Assembly: GCA_902776375.1 (NCBI GenBank)
Contig: CACYPV010000011.1
Coordinates: 21,072-85,071, forward strand
Length of the DNA stretch: 64,000 nt
From: an uncultured Ruminococcus sp.
GTDB lineage: Bacteria; Bacillota; Clostridia; Oscillospirales; Acutalibacteraceae
Reading direction: 5' to 3'
Positions within the stretch are counted from its first letter, which is position 1. Every line of letters begins with the position of its first letter. Made by a program: the position numbers and the translations under genes. The notes under the pieces were generated by a model, which saw nothing but the letters and a program-made list of their open reading frames with translations, did not search any database and was not told the origin of the DNA. Positions 17,185 through 27,004 of this stretch are shown one piece after another.

Positions 17185-19380
17185 ATGAAACGGCCGCTTG
17201 GAGTTATCGGGTTAGTATACCTGACTGCTCTTGCGGTCATTTTTCATTTTTATTCCTTCAGCTTGGTTGTTTGGCTGTGCGCGGCGGCTGCGACGGCGTC
17301 TGTTATCGCGATCATTATCAGGCTTTTTAGAAAGAAAACGAGAGCGCACCTTTATGTTGTAGCCTCGTCGCTTTGTGTTCTTGCCGCCTTGCTGTCTATA
17401 TTTCTATATCAGAATTTTAAAGTCACCCCGATAACCTCCGCATATGCCGGCAAAGAGATAACGGTCGAGGGCTATATCTGCGATGAGCTCCGCTTTAAAA
17501 ACTCGTTTACCACCTGCACGATACAAGCCGAGAAGATAAACGGTGAGGACAGCAGCGCAAAGATAAGCTTTACGATGCACAGGTCTTATGATATCGCTCC
17601 GTTCGACAAACTGAAAGTGACCCTCACGCCGCAGGTCAGCGACTACAAATATCAGTATTCAAAAGGCATTTATCTTTACGCGTATGAACAGCCCGACGCC
17701 GACCTCGAAACAACGGGCGAAAAGAAGCACAATTTCAAGTCGTTCGTGTTTGATATCCGCCAAAAAATGGAGGGTGTTTTTGACCGCAGTCTTGACGAAA
17801 ACGCTGCGTCGCTGTGCAAGGCGGTTTTGCTTGGCGACAAGCAGGCGCTGTCCGCCGACGTGAGGCAGGATTTCACCGATACCGGAATGTCGTACTTGAT
17901 AGTCGTTTCGGGAATGCATCTTGCAATAGTGACCTTTTTGCTGCGCAAAATATTGAATCGCCTTCGCGTCAACCGTTGGGTAACCTTTGCCGCTATCGCT
18001 GTTTTTGTACTGTGTTTTATGGCGATAACCGGCTTCCCTCCCTCCGTGATGCGTTCGGGGATAATGCTGCTTATCTGCTATCTGGGCAGGGCGCTGTTCC
18101 GCGACCACGACAGCATCAACTCTTTAGGCGTAGCCGCGCTGGCGCTTACCGTGCTGAATCCGTATTCGGTCGGCGACGTCGGAATGCTGCTTTCGTTCAC
18201 CGCTACCTTCGGTATCCTGATGTGGGCAACTCCTATTTATCGTTTCTGCGTCAAGAAGCTTCATTTGGAAAAGCCGCCGACTTTGCCTCAAACAAAGAGC
18301 AGGCTTTACATTATCATCCGCATATTAAGGCGGGTCTTTCGTTGGTTTATAGCAGTTTTCAGCACATCGCTGGCGGCGACGCTTTGGGTCATCCCGCCGA
18401 TAATGCTGTTCTTTGGCAGGATATCCCCCTTATCGGTCATTATTTCGCTGTTAGCTTATCCGCTGACATTTGCCGTTTTGATGCTTGCGTTTTTCTTCGT
18501 CATATTGAGTGCGTTATTTCCGTTCGTGCCGTTTTGGGGCAAGGTGTTCGCGCCGCCGCTCAACGTCCTCTCGCACCTGCTTACATCGATAATCAGCTAT
18601 TTCTCAAAGCTCCCGTTTGCAAGCATCGCGGCAGACGATGGATACTTCTATATTTGGCTTTTAGTCAGCGCGGTTTTGGTCGTTATCGGTTACATTATCC
18701 ACGCGCGAAAAACATACATTATCACTGCCGTAATGATCTCATTGCTTACCCTGACGATCAGCGGCTCGCTGACGTATCTTTTTGCCGACACTTCGGCGGA
18801 GCTGCGCATATTCCGCGGAGGAAGCGGCAGCACTGCGGCGGTCGCGAAGCTAGATAATATTTCGCTTCTCAGCTACGGCGGCAGCAAGCAGGGAAGAGAA
18901 GAGGCTGACGAGCTGCTCGACAAGTATCCGTCGATAGATTACCTGATACTCACCGGCGGGCGGGGTCAGAGCATAAGATACTATGCTTCACTTACCGACA
19001 AATATGAGGTCGCCGATCTGATAGCCTATGAAAAAAGGGTCAACACCGAAGAAGACCAGTTCGAGGGCGCCGTCCTTTACGGTAACAATACAATGTTCAC
19101 GCTCTCGCTCAACAGCGATGTTAAGGTCAAGGTCCTCGCCACGCACGGCAAGACTTATCAATACCTGTATTCCCGCGACGTTTCGGTCTTGCTTCTTCCG
19201 AGCAAAGCCCAAATAAGCGATATCCCCGAGGAGCTGCGCAAAGCGGATTTTGTGATCGCCGACGGCGATATGAATAACGCGGAGCTTTTGGAATGCAAAA
19301 AGCTGTTGACGACCGGCTCGCAGAGCTCATTAGACGGCGCGGAAGAGATAACCGACAGCTATACCATTATATTATCCTAA
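17185..19380 (+). CDS. comEC: ComEC/Rec2-family DNA-uptake channel protein
   Basis: Membrane channel of natural transformation. About 731 residues: N-terminal helices and a DUF4131-type soluble OB-like segment (residues 60-190), then the Competence domain with LLGDKQALSADVRQDF and the hallmark YLIVVSGMHLAI, and 8 or more helices. The C-terminal 200 residues occupy the metallo-beta-lactamase position (LRIFRGGSGSTAAVAKL, YLILTGGRGQSIRYY) but lack the HxHxDH metal site normally found after LILTH. ATG at 17185 has GGAGAG eight bases upstream. The gene is single with its own promoter; no other competence gene is nearby. Confidence 0.88.
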   Translation: MKRPLGVIGLVYLTALAVIFHFYSFSLVVWLCAAAATASVIAIIIRLFRKKTRAHLYVVASSLCVLAALLSIFLYQNFKVTPITSAYAGKEITVEGYICDELRFKNSFTTCTIQAEKINGEDSSAKISFTMHRSYDIAPFDKLKVTLTPQVSDYKYQYSKGIYLYAYEQPDADLETTGEKKHNFKSFVFDIRQKMEGVFDRSLDENAASLCKAVLLGDKQALSADVRQDFTDTGMSYLIVVSGMHLAIVTFLLRKILNRLRVNRWVTFAAIAVFVLCFMAITGFPPSVMRSGIMLLICYLGRALFRDHDSINSLGVAALALTVLNPYSVGDVGMLLSFTATFGILMWATPIYRFCVKKLHLEKPPTLPQTKSRLYIIIRILRRVFRWFIAVFSTSLAATLWVIPPIMLFFGRISPLSVIISLLAYPLTFAVLMLAFFFVILSALFPFVPFWGKVFAPPLNVLSHLLTSIISYFSKLPFASIAADDGYFYIWLLVSAVLVVIGYIIHARKTYIITAVMISLLTLTISGSLTYLFADTSAELRIFRGGSGSTAAVAKLDNISLLSYGGSKQGREEADELLDKYPSIDYLILTGGRGQSIRYYASLTDKYEVADLIAYEKRVNTEEDQFEGAVLYGNNTMFTLSLNSDVKVKVLATHGKTYQYLYSRDVSVLLLPSKAQISDIPEELRKADFVIADGDMNNAELLECKKLLTTGSQSSLDGAEEITDSYTIILS

Positions 19381-19483
19381 TAAAACTGATACAAACGTTC
19401 ATGCTGAAATATAAACGGAAACCCTAAAAGGTATACATTAAACTCAATCGATCCGCCACCGGACTGTTTTCTGATCGCTCGCC

Positions 19484-19499
19484 TTCGAGTCCGGTCACC
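19484..19499 (+). repeat. Inverted 16-bp copy of the tRNA-Leu T-arm 3' end
   Basis: TTCGAGTCCGGTCACC on the plus strand is the exact reverse complement of 19558-19573, the T-arm/acceptor part of the tRNA-Leu gene. It lies just past the tRNA terminator hairpin. It may be a recombination scar or part of a tRNA-linked dispersed repeat; it also pairs locally with 19458-19467 (CACCGGACT). Confidence 0.55.
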
Positions 19500-19514
19500 T
19501 ACGCTGGGGTAAAA

Positions 19515-19550
19515 GAAATAACGAGTACCCATGTGGGTACTCGTTATTTC
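19515..19550 (-). terminator. Terminator of tRNA-Leu
   Basis: Perfect 17-bp stem (19515-19531 with 19534-19550) and a 2-base centre, directly after the CCA end of the tRNA on the minus strand and followed by TTTT in that direction. Confidence 0.85.
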
Positions 19551-19637
19551 TGGTGCCGGTGACCGGACTCGAACCGGTACGGTATCGCTACCGGCGGATT
19601 TTGAGTCCGCTACGTCTGCCAATTCCATCACACCGGC
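19551..19637 (-). tRNA. tRNA-Leu (anticodon CAA)
   Basis: 87-nt class II tRNA read on the minus strand. The acceptor GCCGGTG pairs with CACCGGC, CCA is encoded, the D-arm contains AATTGGCAGAC, the anticodon stem-loop GCGGA-CTCAAAA-TCCGC gives CAA, the long variable arm is CGGTAGCGATACCG, and the T-loop is GTTCGAGTC. Decodes UUG. Confidence 0.97.
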
Positions 19638-19650
19638 GTTTAGCATTGTT

Positions 19651-19679
19651 ATTATACAATAAACTTTTCAAAAAATCAA
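19651..19679 (-). promoter_or_regulatory. Promoter of tRNA-Leu
   Basis: On the minus strand TTGATT (19679-19674), 17 bp, TATAAT (19656-19651), 13 bases before the mature 5' end. Confidence 0.65.
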
Positions 19680-19905
19680 GCCTATTTTTTTGAGCTCAAT
19701 TTATTCCGCGGTTTCTGCGATATCAAAAGGCTCCGCGACCCGCAACTTAACTAAAAAATATCCGTCTTTTTATCTATTTCTGTAACATGGGGAAAAATCC
19801 TGAAAATTTGATTATAATTCTAATACGGTAAAAAGATTTGCTAAACTATATTATAATAATAGTGTATTTTTAAAAGCCCGAAATGGGCAAATTGGAGGAT
19901 TTATC

Positions 19906-20619
19906 ATGGAAAAGAAAGAGCTTATGTACGAAGGCAAAGCAAAAAAGGTTTACTCAACAGACGATCCCGCCTACTGTATCGTGTCCTATAAGGACGACGC
20001 CACCGCGTTCAACGGTGAAAAGAAGGGCACTATCGTCGGCAAGGGCGTTGTGAACAACCGCATGTCTAACTTTATGTTCAGACTGCTCGAGGAAAAGGGC
20101 GTCCCCACCGACTATGTTGAGGAGCTCAACGACCGCGACACCGTGCTCAAAAAGGTGACCATCGTTCCCCTCGAAGTCATCGTTAGAAACAAGGCTGCCG
20201 GTTCCTTCTCAAAGCGCTTCGGCGTTCCCGAAGGCACCGAGTTCAAGGCTCCCACGCTTGAGTACTGCCTCAAGGACGACGCTCTGGGCGATCCTATGAT
20301 CAACGACAGCCAGATCATCGCTATCGGCGCGGCTACCAAAGAGGAGCTCGACACCATCGCTTCCTACACCATGAAGATCAACGAGGTCATGGTAGAATTC
20401 TTCAAGCAGTGCAACGTCGATCTTATCGACTTCAAGATCGAGTTCGGCAGACTGCCCGACGGCACAATCATCCTCGCAGACGAGATCTCTCCCGACACCT
20501 GCCGCTTCTGGGATGTCAACACTCAGGAAAAGCTCGACAAGGATCGTTTCCGTCGCGACATGGGCGGCGTTGAGGAAGCCTATGCCGAGATGATGAAGCG
20601 CGTCGGACTTGATAAATAA
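19906..20619 (+). CDS. purC: SAICAR synthase
   Basis: Phosphoribosylaminoimidazole-succinocarboxamide synthase, ATP-dependent ligation of aspartate to CAIR. 237 residues, normal length. LMYEGKAKKVYSTDD at the start, NNRMSNFMFRLLEEKG, the signature VIVRNKAAGSFSKRFG, and LADEISPDTCRFWD are intact. TTGGAGG lies 8 bases upstream of the ATG. A small GCCC/GGGC hairpin (19878-19890) sits just before the ribosome site. I found no purine riboswitch and no convincing -35/-10 pair, only an isolated TATAAT at 19852. First gene of the purine cluster. Confidence 0.96.
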   Translation: MEKKELMYEGKAKKVYSTDDPAYCIVSYKDDATAFNGEKKGTIVGKGVVNNRMSNFMFRLLEEKGVPTDYVEELNDRDTVLKKVTIVPLEVIVRNKAAGSFSKRFGVPEGTEFKAPTLEYCLKDDALGDPMINDSQIIAIGAATKEELDTIASYTMKINEVMVEFFKQCNVDLIDFKIEFGRLPDGTIILADEISPDTCRFWDVNTQEKLDKDRFRRDMGGVEEAYAEMMKRVGLDK

Positions 20620-20673
20620 TCACAATTAAGAAAGTTATTGTATAATAACCCACAATATCCGGATGGTGAAAAT

Positions 20674-22146
20674 TTGAGTTATTCTATAGACCGATTTCAC
20701 AAAGAAGGGCTGCACGAGGAGTGCGGCGTCTTCGGCGTCCTCAGCGACGGCACCCTGCCTGTTTCTTATGCATGCTATAACGGACTTCTTGCTTTGCAGC
20801 ACAGAGGTCAGGAGAGTTGCGGCATCGCGGTGTCCGACATGGGCGTTATCGATTACTATAAAAATATGGGACTGGTCAGCGAGGTTTTCAACAACGAAAC
20901 TCTCGATTCGCTGAGCGGTCAGATGGGCATTGCCCATGTAAGATACTCAACAGCAGGCGGCTCTGTGCTTGAAAACGCGCAGCCGCTTGTTATGCGTTAT
21001 GTAAAGGGCACCATAGCCGTCGCGCATAACGGCAACCTCACGAACGCCGTTGAGATACGCCGTGAGCTTGAGGAGCGCGGCGCCATTTTCCAGACGACCA
21101 TCGACAGCGAGGTCATCTGTTATCTAATCGCACGCGCAAGGCTCAAATGCCACAAGGTCGAGGAAGCGGTCGCCGAAACTATGCGCCGCATAAAAGGCGC
21201 GTATTCGCTGCTCGTGATGAGCCCGCGAAAGATCATCGCTGCCCGCGACCCCCACGGCTTCCGTCCGCTGTGCATAGGCAAATACAACAACTCGGTCGTC
21301 GTTGCCAGCGAAAGCGCGGCGCTCGACGCCTGCGGCGCCACCTTTATCCGCGACGTTGAACCCGGCGAGATCATCGTCATCGACGGCGAGGGCGAGGAAG
21401 GCTACCACAGCATTTGCCCGGACTTCCCCGACAAAAAGAAGTCTATCTGCATTTTTGAGTACATCTACTTTGCCCGCAGCGACTCGATGATCGACGGCGT
21501 GAGCGTGTATGAAGCGCGCAAGCAGGCAGGGCGTATCCTCGCAAGGGAGTGTCCCGTTGACGCAGATATGGTCATCGGCGTTCCCGAATCGGGTATCGAC
21601 GCCGCTATAGGCTACGCCGAGGAGTCGGGCATTCCATACGAGAAGGCGATAGTCAAAAACGCCTACATCGGCAGGACGTTCATCAAGCCCAGCCAGAAGG
21701 AGCGCATGAAGAGCGTGCGCATCAAGCTCAACCCGATAGGCGACAGGGTAAAGGGCAAGCGCGTTGTAATGATCGACGACAGCATCGTCCGCGGCACCAC
21801 CGTAGACCGCATAGTCACCATGCTGCGCGACGCGGGCGCCAAGGAAGTGCACATGCGCATAAGCTCGCCGCCGTTTATGTGGCCTTGCTACTACGGCACC
21901 GACATTCCCTCGCGCGGAGAGCTGATCGCCGTAAACCACAGCATTGATGAAATAACCAAGCTCAGCGGCGCCGATTCGCTCGCGTATCTGCCCGTTGATT
22001 CCCTTCACGAGATGATCGGCTACGCGCCCACAGGCTTCTGCGGCGGCTGCTTTACGGGGCAATATCCCGCCGAAACCACCAAGATCACCCTTGAAGGCAA
22101 AGAGCGCGGCGGCATGTACGACGCGTGTTCAGGAACAAAAGAATAA
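20674..22146 (+). CDS. purF: Amidophosphoribosyltransferase
   Basis: Committed step of purine synthesis, PRPP + glutamine to phosphoribosylamine. The N-terminal Ntn-glutaminase begins HEECGVFGVL, the cysteine becoming the nucleophile after propeptide removal. The PRPP-binding loop is VVMIDDSIVRGTT near residue 365. Later cysteines (CYYGTD, CGGC, CSGT) fit the iron-sulfur form of the Bacillus-type enzyme. GGATGGTG six bases before TTG 20674 fixes that start; an upstream in-frame TTG at 20638 has no ribosome site. It lies 54 bases after purC. Confidence 0.95.
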   Translation: MSYSIDRFHKEGLHEECGVFGVLSDGTLPVSYACYNGLLALQHRGQESCGIAVSDMGVIDYYKNMGLVSEVFNNETLDSLSGQMGIAHVRYSTAGGSVLENAQPLVMRYVKGTIAVAHNGNLTNAVEIRRELEERGAIFQTTIDSEVICYLIARARLKCHKVEEAVAETMRRIKGAYSLLVMSPRKIIAARDPHGFRPLCIGKYNNSVVVASESAALDACGATFIRDVEPGEIIVIDGEGEEGYHSICPDFPDKKKSICIFEYIYFARSDSMIDGVSVYEARKQAGRILARECPVDADMVIGVPESGIDAAIGYAEESGIPYEKAIVKNAYIGRTFIKPSQKERMKSVRIKLNPIGDRVKGKRVVMIDDSIVRGTTVDRIVTMLRDAGAKEVHMRISSPPFMWPCYYGTDIPSRGELIAVNHSIDEITKLSGADSLAYLPVDSLHEMIGYAPTGFCGGCFTGQYPAETTKITLEGKERGGMYDACSGTKE

Positions 22147-22179
22147 ATTCGTAATGCGTAATTTTGTGAGGTAACCGTC

Positions 22180-23616
22180 ATGATAAAAGACACCTATGAA
22201 TCGCCCTTGTCCGCGCGCTACGCGAGCAAGGAAATGAAATACATCTTCTCGCCGGACAAGAAGTTCAGAACATGGAGAAAGCTCTGGATAGCTCTTGCCG
22301 AGGCGGAAATGGAGCTCGGTCTGCCCGTTACCCGTGAGCAGATCGACGAGCTCAAAGCTCACGCCGACGACATCAACTACGAGGTAGCGATCGAGCGCGA
22401 AAAGCTCGTGCGCCACGACGTTATGAGCCATGTGTACGCTTACGGCGTGCAGTGCCCCAACGCTAAGGGCATTATCCACCTCGGAGCGACCTCCTGCTAT
22501 GTCGGCGACAACACCGATATCATCATCATGACCGAGGGTCTGCGCCTTATCCGCGACAAGCTCATCACGGTTATCCGCAACCTCGCAAAATTCGCGGACG
22601 AGTACAAGGCTCTGCCAACCCTCGCGTTCACTCACTTCCAGCCCGCTCAGCCCACGACTGTCGGCAAGCGCGCCACGCTGTGGCTGCAGGAGCTGCTCAT
22701 GGATCTGGAGGACGTAGAGTATCAGCTTTCAAAGGCAAAGCTGCTCGGCTCAAAGGGCACCACCGGCACACAGGCGAGCTTTTTGGAGCTGTTCGACGGC
22801 GACCATGAAAAGTGCAAGGCGCTCGATAAGAAGATCGCTGAAAAGATGGGTTATCAGGCTTGCTTCCCCGTGTCGGGACAGACCTATTCCCGCAAGCTCG
22901 ATTCACAGTTTCTTAACGTCCTCGCGGGCATCGCGCAGTCTGCGGCGAAGTTCTCAAACGACATTCGCCTGCTGCAGCACCTCAAAGAGGTTGAGGAGCC
23001 CTTTGAGAAGAACCAGATCGGTTCCTCAGCAATGGCTTACAAGCGCAACCCCATGAGATCCGAGCGCATTGGTTCGCTTTCAAGATACGTGATGGTCGAC
23101 GTGCTCAACGGTTACTTCACCACCGCTACACAGTGGTTTGAGCGCACGCTTGACGACTCCGCCAACAAGCGTCTCAGCGTTCCCGAGGCGTTCCTTGCGG
23201 TGGACGGCATCCTGTCGCTTTACGCGAACGTTGCCGACGGACTTGTAGTATATCCGAAGGTCATCGAGCAGCGCCTCAGAAAAGAGCTTCCGTTCATGGC
23301 TACCGAAAACATCATGATGGACGCCGTGAAGAAGCGCGGCGCCGACCGTCAGCAGCTTCACGAGCGTATCCGCGTTCACTCCATGGCGGCCTCAAAGGTC
23401 ATCAAGGAAGAGGGCGGCGAAAACGATCTTTTGCAGAGGATCGCGGCTGACGACGCTTTCGGCGTGACTCTCGAGGAGCTCGAAAACATTCTTCAACCCG
23501 AAAAATACACGGGCAGAGCCAAGGAGCAGACCGAGGATTTCCTCAGCGAATGTGTGGCTCCCGTGCTTGAAAAATATAAGGATGTGCAGTCCGACAAGCC
23601 TGAGATCAATGTGTGA
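22180..23616 (+). CDS. purB: Adenylosuccinate lyase
   Basis: Fumarase/aspartase-superfamily enzyme acting twice in purine synthesis (SAICAR to AICAR; adenylosuccinate to AMP). 478 residues, typical of the longer clostridial/eukaryote-like form. HLGATSCYVGDN, FTHFQPAQPTT, and the signature loop GSSAMAYKRNPMRSE are intact. A TGAGGTAA ribosome site precedes the ATG. It sits 33 bases after purF, and purA follows after an element-containing gap. Confidence 0.96.
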   Translation: MIKDTYESPLSARYASKEMKYIFSPDKKFRTWRKLWIALAEAEMELGLPVTREQIDELKAHADDINYEVAIEREKLVRHDVMSHVYAYGVQCPNAKGIIHLGATSCYVGDNTDIIIMTEGLRLIRDKLITVIRNLAKFADEYKALPTLAFTHFQPAQPTTVGKRATLWLQELLMDLEDVEYQLSKAKLLGSKGTTGTQASFLELFDGDHEKCKALDKKIAEKMGYQACFPVSGQTYSRKLDSQFLNVLAGIAQSAAKFSNDIRLLQHLKEVEEPFEKNQIGSSAMAYKRNPMRSERIGSLSRYVMVDVLNGYFTTATQWFERTLDDSANKRLSVPEAFLAVDGILSLYANVADGLVVYPKVIEQRLRKELPFMATENIMMDAVKKRGADRQQLHERIRVHSMAASKVIKEEGGENDLLQRIAADDAFGVTLEELENILQPEKYTGRAKEQTEDFLSECVAPVLEKYKDVQSDKPEINV

Positions 23617-23654
23617 TCGTCGGATCTACAAAATAACAGTGTCGTAAAATTGCA

Positions 23655-23730
23655 TGTAGGGGAGACCCTAGCGGTCTCCCGTTCCCTGCAAACCTGCGGG
23701 GAAATGACAGTCGCATGGACTGTCACTACG
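23655..23730. repeat. TGTAGGG-type palindromic intergenic element
   Basis: The purB-purA gap holds TGTAGGGG at its start and CACTACG at its end. Three hairpins lie between: GGGAGACC/GGTCTCCC, CCCTGCA/TGCGGGG and TGACAGTC/GGACTGTCA. No T-tract and no ORF. It is related in ends and length to 785-872. Confidence 0.55.
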
Positions 23731-23765
23731 ATGTTCATATCATAAAGAATTAAGGAGAAAACAAC

Positions 23766-25043
23766 ATGGTAAAAGCAATCGTAGGCGCCAATTGGGGCGA
23801 CGAGGGCAAAGGCAAGATAACCGACGTTCTCGCCAATGACAGCGATATGGTCATCCGCTTTCAGGGCGGAGCCAACGCGGGTCACACTATTATCAACGAC
23901 TACGGCAAATTCGCCCTGCATCAGCTCCCCTCGGGCGTATTCCATCAGAACATAATCAACATCATCGGCAACGGCGTGGCGTTCAGCGTTGAGAATTTCG
24001 TCAAAGAGATGAAGGAGCTCAAGGACCGCGGCGTGCCCGAGCCCAACATCATCATCTCTGACCGCGCGCAGATCGTAATGCCTTACCATGTGGCGTTCGA
24101 CTGCTACGAGGAGGAGCGTCTCGGCAAGAATTCCTTCGGCTCGACCAAAAGCGGCATCGCGCCCTTCTATTCCGATAAATACTCAAAGATCGGCTTCCAG
24201 ATCAACGAGCTCTACGACGATCCCGATTCCCTTAAAGCGAAGATCCGTCATGCGCTCGAAATCAAGAACGCCATCTTGAAAAACCTCTACAACAAGCCCG
24301 CGATCACCGAGGAAGAGGTCTTCGACAAGCTCATGGAGTACAAGGAGCAGCTCGCTCCCTATGTCGGCGACGCCTTCACGGTCGTTCACAACGCGCTCAA
24401 AGAAGGCAAGACTATCCTGCTCGAGGGTCAGCTCGGCTCTCTTAAAGATACCGACTTCGGCATCTATCCCATGGTCACCTCGTCCAACACCATCGCCGGT
24501 TACGGCGCTGTGGGCGCGGGCATCCCGCCCTACGAGATCAAAGAGATCGTCACCGTAGTTAAGGCGTATTCCAGCGCTGTAGGTGCGGGCGAATTCGTTT
24601 CCGAGATCTTTGGCGACGAGGCTGACGAGCTGAGAAAGCGCGGCGGCGACGGCGGCGAATTCGGCGCGACCACCGGCAGACCCAGACGTATGGGCTGGCT
24701 CGACTTAGTGGCTACACGCTACGGCTGCATGGTTCAGGGCGCTACTCAGGTAGCCTTCACCGTGCTCGACGTGCTCGGCTATCTCGACGAGATCCCCGTC
24801 TGCGTCGGCTACGAGCTCGACGGCGAAGTTATCGATTACTTCCCCTCGACTACAAAGCTCAAGCGCTGCAAGCCTATCCTCAAGAAGCTTCCCGGCTGGA
24901 AGTGCTCGATCAAGGGCATCAAAAACTACGACGAGCTTCCCAAGGAGTGCCGCGACTATATCGAGTTCGCTGAAAAGGAGATCGGCGTGCCGATCAAGAT
25001 GGTCTCCAACGGTCCCGCCAGAAGCGACATTATTTACAGATAA
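23766..25043 (+). CDS. purA: Adenylosuccinate synthase
   Basis: GTP-dependent ligation of IMP and aspartate, first step to AMP. 425 residues with the N-terminal P-loop GANWGDEGKGKITD, GGANAGHTI, the IMP-binding segment SSNTIAGYGAVGAG, and TTGRPRRMGWLDLV. AAGGAG lies eight bases before the ATG. Together with purB it completes the AMP branch. Confidence 0.97.
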   Translation: MVKAIVGANWGDEGKGKITDVLANDSDMVIRFQGGANAGHTIINDYGKFALHQLPSGVFHQNIINIIGNGVAFSVENFVKEMKELKDRGVPEPNIIISDRAQIVMPYHVAFDCYEEERLGKNSFGSTKSGIAPFYSDKYSKIGFQINELYDDPDSLKAKIRHALEIKNAILKNLYNKPAITEEEVFDKLMEYKEQLAPYVGDAFTVVHNALKEGKTILLEGQLGSLKDTDFGIYPMVTSSNTIAGYGAVGAGIPPYEIKEIVTVVKAYSSAVGAGEFVSEIFGDEADELRKRGGDGGEFGATTGRPRRMGWLDLVATRYGCMVQGATQVAFTVLDVLGYLDEIPVCVGYELDGEVIDYFPSTTKLKRCKPILKKLPGWKCSIKGIKNYDELPKECRDYIEFAEKEIGVPIKMVSNGPARSDIIYR

Positions 25044-25113
25044 CAGCAAAGAAGCTGTGTTAGGGTGTGCTTTTATTGTGCGCCCTATCATTATTTAACA
25101 GAGGGGAATTGCT

Positions 25114-26655
25114 ATGAAGGAAACAGTTATCGTCCTCGATTTCGGCGGACAGTACAACCAGCTTATAGCCAGACGCGTGCGTGAATGTAACGTGTACTGC
25201 GAGATCTTGCCTTACACGGTCAGCATCGAGCGCATTAAGGAGCTCGACCCCAAGGGCATCATATTCACCGGAGGTCCCAACAGCGTTTACGACGAGACCT
25301 CGCCGCACTACACGCCCGATATCTTCAAGCTCGGCATACCGATACTCGGCATTTGCTACGGCTGTCAGCTCATGGCTTATTCCCTCGGCGGCAACGTCGT
25401 TTCGGCTCAGGACAATTCTGTCAGCGAATACGGCAAGACCGTCACGGATTATAACAACGATTGTGTGCTTTTTGAAAATATAACCGGCAGCGGCGTATCG
25501 TGGATGAGCCACCGCGACTATATAAATAAGGTCCCCGAGGGCTTCACCGTTACCGCTACCACCGAGCACTGCCCCGTCGCTGCAATGGCAGACGCGGAAA
25601 GAAAGCTTTACGGCGTTCAGTTCCACCCAGAGGTGAACCACACCGAGCACGGCAAAGATATGCTGCGCAGCTTCCTGTTCAACGTCTGCGGCTGCAAGGG
25701 CGAATGGCAGATGGACAGCTTCATCGACAGCGCCGTCGCTGAATTGAAGGCGCAGATAGGGGACAAGGGCGTTGTGCTCGGACTTTCCGGCGGCGTAGAC
25801 AGCTCAGTTGCCGCCGCGCTGCTCAGCAAGGCTGTGGGCAAGCAGCTCACCTGCGTATTCGTCGACCAGGGGCTTATGCGCAAGGACGAGGGCGATTTTG
25901 TCGAGAACACCTTTACAAAGCTGTTCGACATGAACTTTGTCCGCATAAATTGTCAGGAGGAATTCCTCTCTAAGCTCAAAGGCGTTTCAGACCCCGAGGA
26001 GAAGCGCAAAATCATCGGCGCCGAGTTTTACAACGTGTTCTGGAACAAGATACGCGACGAATACGGCAGCGGCTTCTTCGCGCAGGGCACAATCTACCCC
26101 GACCGCATCGAAAGCGGCAAGGGCGACGCGGCAAAAATAAAAACCCACCATAATCAGGTGGAAGTCCCGAAGGATATCAAATTCGAGGGGATCATCGAGC
26201 CGCTTAAAGACTTATTTAAAGATGAAGTCCGCGCGGTGGGCGAAAAGCTCGGCTTGCCTCACGAGCTCGTGTGGCGCCAGCCCTTCCCGGGTCCCGGACT
26301 CGGCGTGCGCGTGATAGGCGAGATCACCGCCGAGCGCGTAAAGACCCTGCAGGAAGCCGACGCGATCCTGCGCGACGAAATAGAAAAATGCGGCTACGCA
26401 AAGGAGCTCAGCCAGTTCTTCGTTGTGCTCCCGGGCGTTAAGACCGTGGGAGTGATGGGCGACGCCCGCACCTACGACGAGCTTGTGGCGATCCGCGCCG
26501 TTACCACCGACGACTTTATGACCGCCGACTGGGCAAAGATACCCTACGATATCCTCGGCAAGCTCTCAAACCGCATAATAAACGAGGTAGAGCATGTAAA
26601 CCGCGTGGTTTACGACATCACCAGCAAGCCGCCCGGAACGGTGGAATGGGAGTAA
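25114..26655 (+). CDS. guaA: GMP synthase (glutamine-hydrolysing)
   Basis: Converts XMP to GMP. 513 residues: class I glutaminase domain (1-190) with the nucleophile in GICYGCQ and the later [10 protein letters not shown], then the ATP-pyrophosphatase domain with P-loop [10 protein letters not shown] near residue 225, and the C-terminal dimerisation domain ending [16 protein letters not shown] precedes the ATG. The 3' end of guaA is a known hotspot for genomic-island integration; the sequence after it looks like accessory DNA, and partial copies of its last bases recur at 29683 and 32493. Confidence 0.97.
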   Translation: MKETVIVLDFGGQYNQLIARRVRECNVYCEILPYTVSIERIKELDPKGIIFTGGPNSVYDETSPHYTPDIFKLGIPILGICYGCQLMAYSLGGNVVSAQDNSVSEYGKTVTDYNNDCVLFENITGSGVSWMSHRDYINKVPEGFTVTATTEHCPVAAMADAERKLYGVQFHPEVNHTEHGKDMLRSFLFNVCGCKGEWQMDSFIDSAVAELKAQIGDKGVVLGLSGGVDSSVAAALLSKAVGKQLTCVFVDQGLMRKDEGDFVENTFTKLFDMNFVRINCQEEFLSKLKGVSDPEEKRKIIGAEFYNVFWNKIRDEYGSGFFAQGTIYPDRIESGKGDAAKIKTHHNQVEVPKDIKFEGIIEPLKDLFKDEVRAVGEKLGLPHELVWRQPFPGPGLGVRVIGEITAERVKTLQEADAILRDEIEKCGYAKELSQFFVVLPGVKTVGVMGDARTYDELVAIRAVTTDDFMTADWAKIPYDILGKLSNRIINEVEHVNRVVYDITSKPPGTVEWE

Positions 26656-26757
26656 TCCCCAAATCGTCAAAAAGCGCATAAACAAGCGGTTTTGGCTGTG
26701 TGATTGCCCTCGTTGGCAACAGAATGGCAACATTATTTGAATTATTGTAAAAATATA

Positions 26758-26800
26758 GAGCTATCAGATTTTCTGTAAGTCTGATAGCTCTTGTTCTTTC
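26758..26800 (+). terminator. Terminator after guaA
   Basis: Stem GAGCTATCAGA (26758-26768) with TCTGATAGCTC (26780-26790), then TTGTTCTTTC. Confidence 0.75.
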
Positions 26801-26832
26801 AGTTTCTAAAACAACCTGCCAAAAAGGAAGGT

Positions 26833-26958
26833 GTGACTGAGCAGCTCAAAGCAGAAAATCAAATGCTGTGGGGCGCGGGTCTCCGGTGGAGACCTCTGCC
26901 GAAGGCAGAAGCGCCGACCGAGCCGACAGGCGAGACAGCGAATGAACAATATCCGTAA
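26833..26958 (+). pseudogene. Small coding fragment, possible mobile-element remnant
   Basis: Reading from GTG 26833 gives 41 residues (VTEQLKAENQMLWGAG..., ending EQYP) with a proline- and glutamate-rich end, preceded by GGAAGG. The frame stays open upstream for at least ten codons (KQPAKKEG), so it looks like the tail of a longer gene. I do not recognise the family. Tails of this composition occur in conjugative-element proteins, but that is only an impression. Confidence 0.3.
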
Positions 26959-27004
26959 CCGTGCAACGGAAATCGTTAATGCAGAGTTGATTTATGTATA
27001 ATAA

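Noticed and set aside
17814-18857. 347-codon second plus-strand frame inside comEC
   Set aside because: Out-of-frame shadow of ComEC; no motifs.
19377-19646. 89-codon minus-strand frame over tRNA-Leu
   Set aside because: Its residues are the translation of the tRNA and its terminator, a common false gene.
19640-19905. Purine riboswitch or PurR box before purC
   Set aside because: I looked for the conserved purine-aptamer core and PurR-box sequences and saw neither; only a small GCCC/GGGC hairpin.
21124-22062. 312-codon minus-strand frame inside purF
   Set aside because: Antisense shadow of a well-supported gene.
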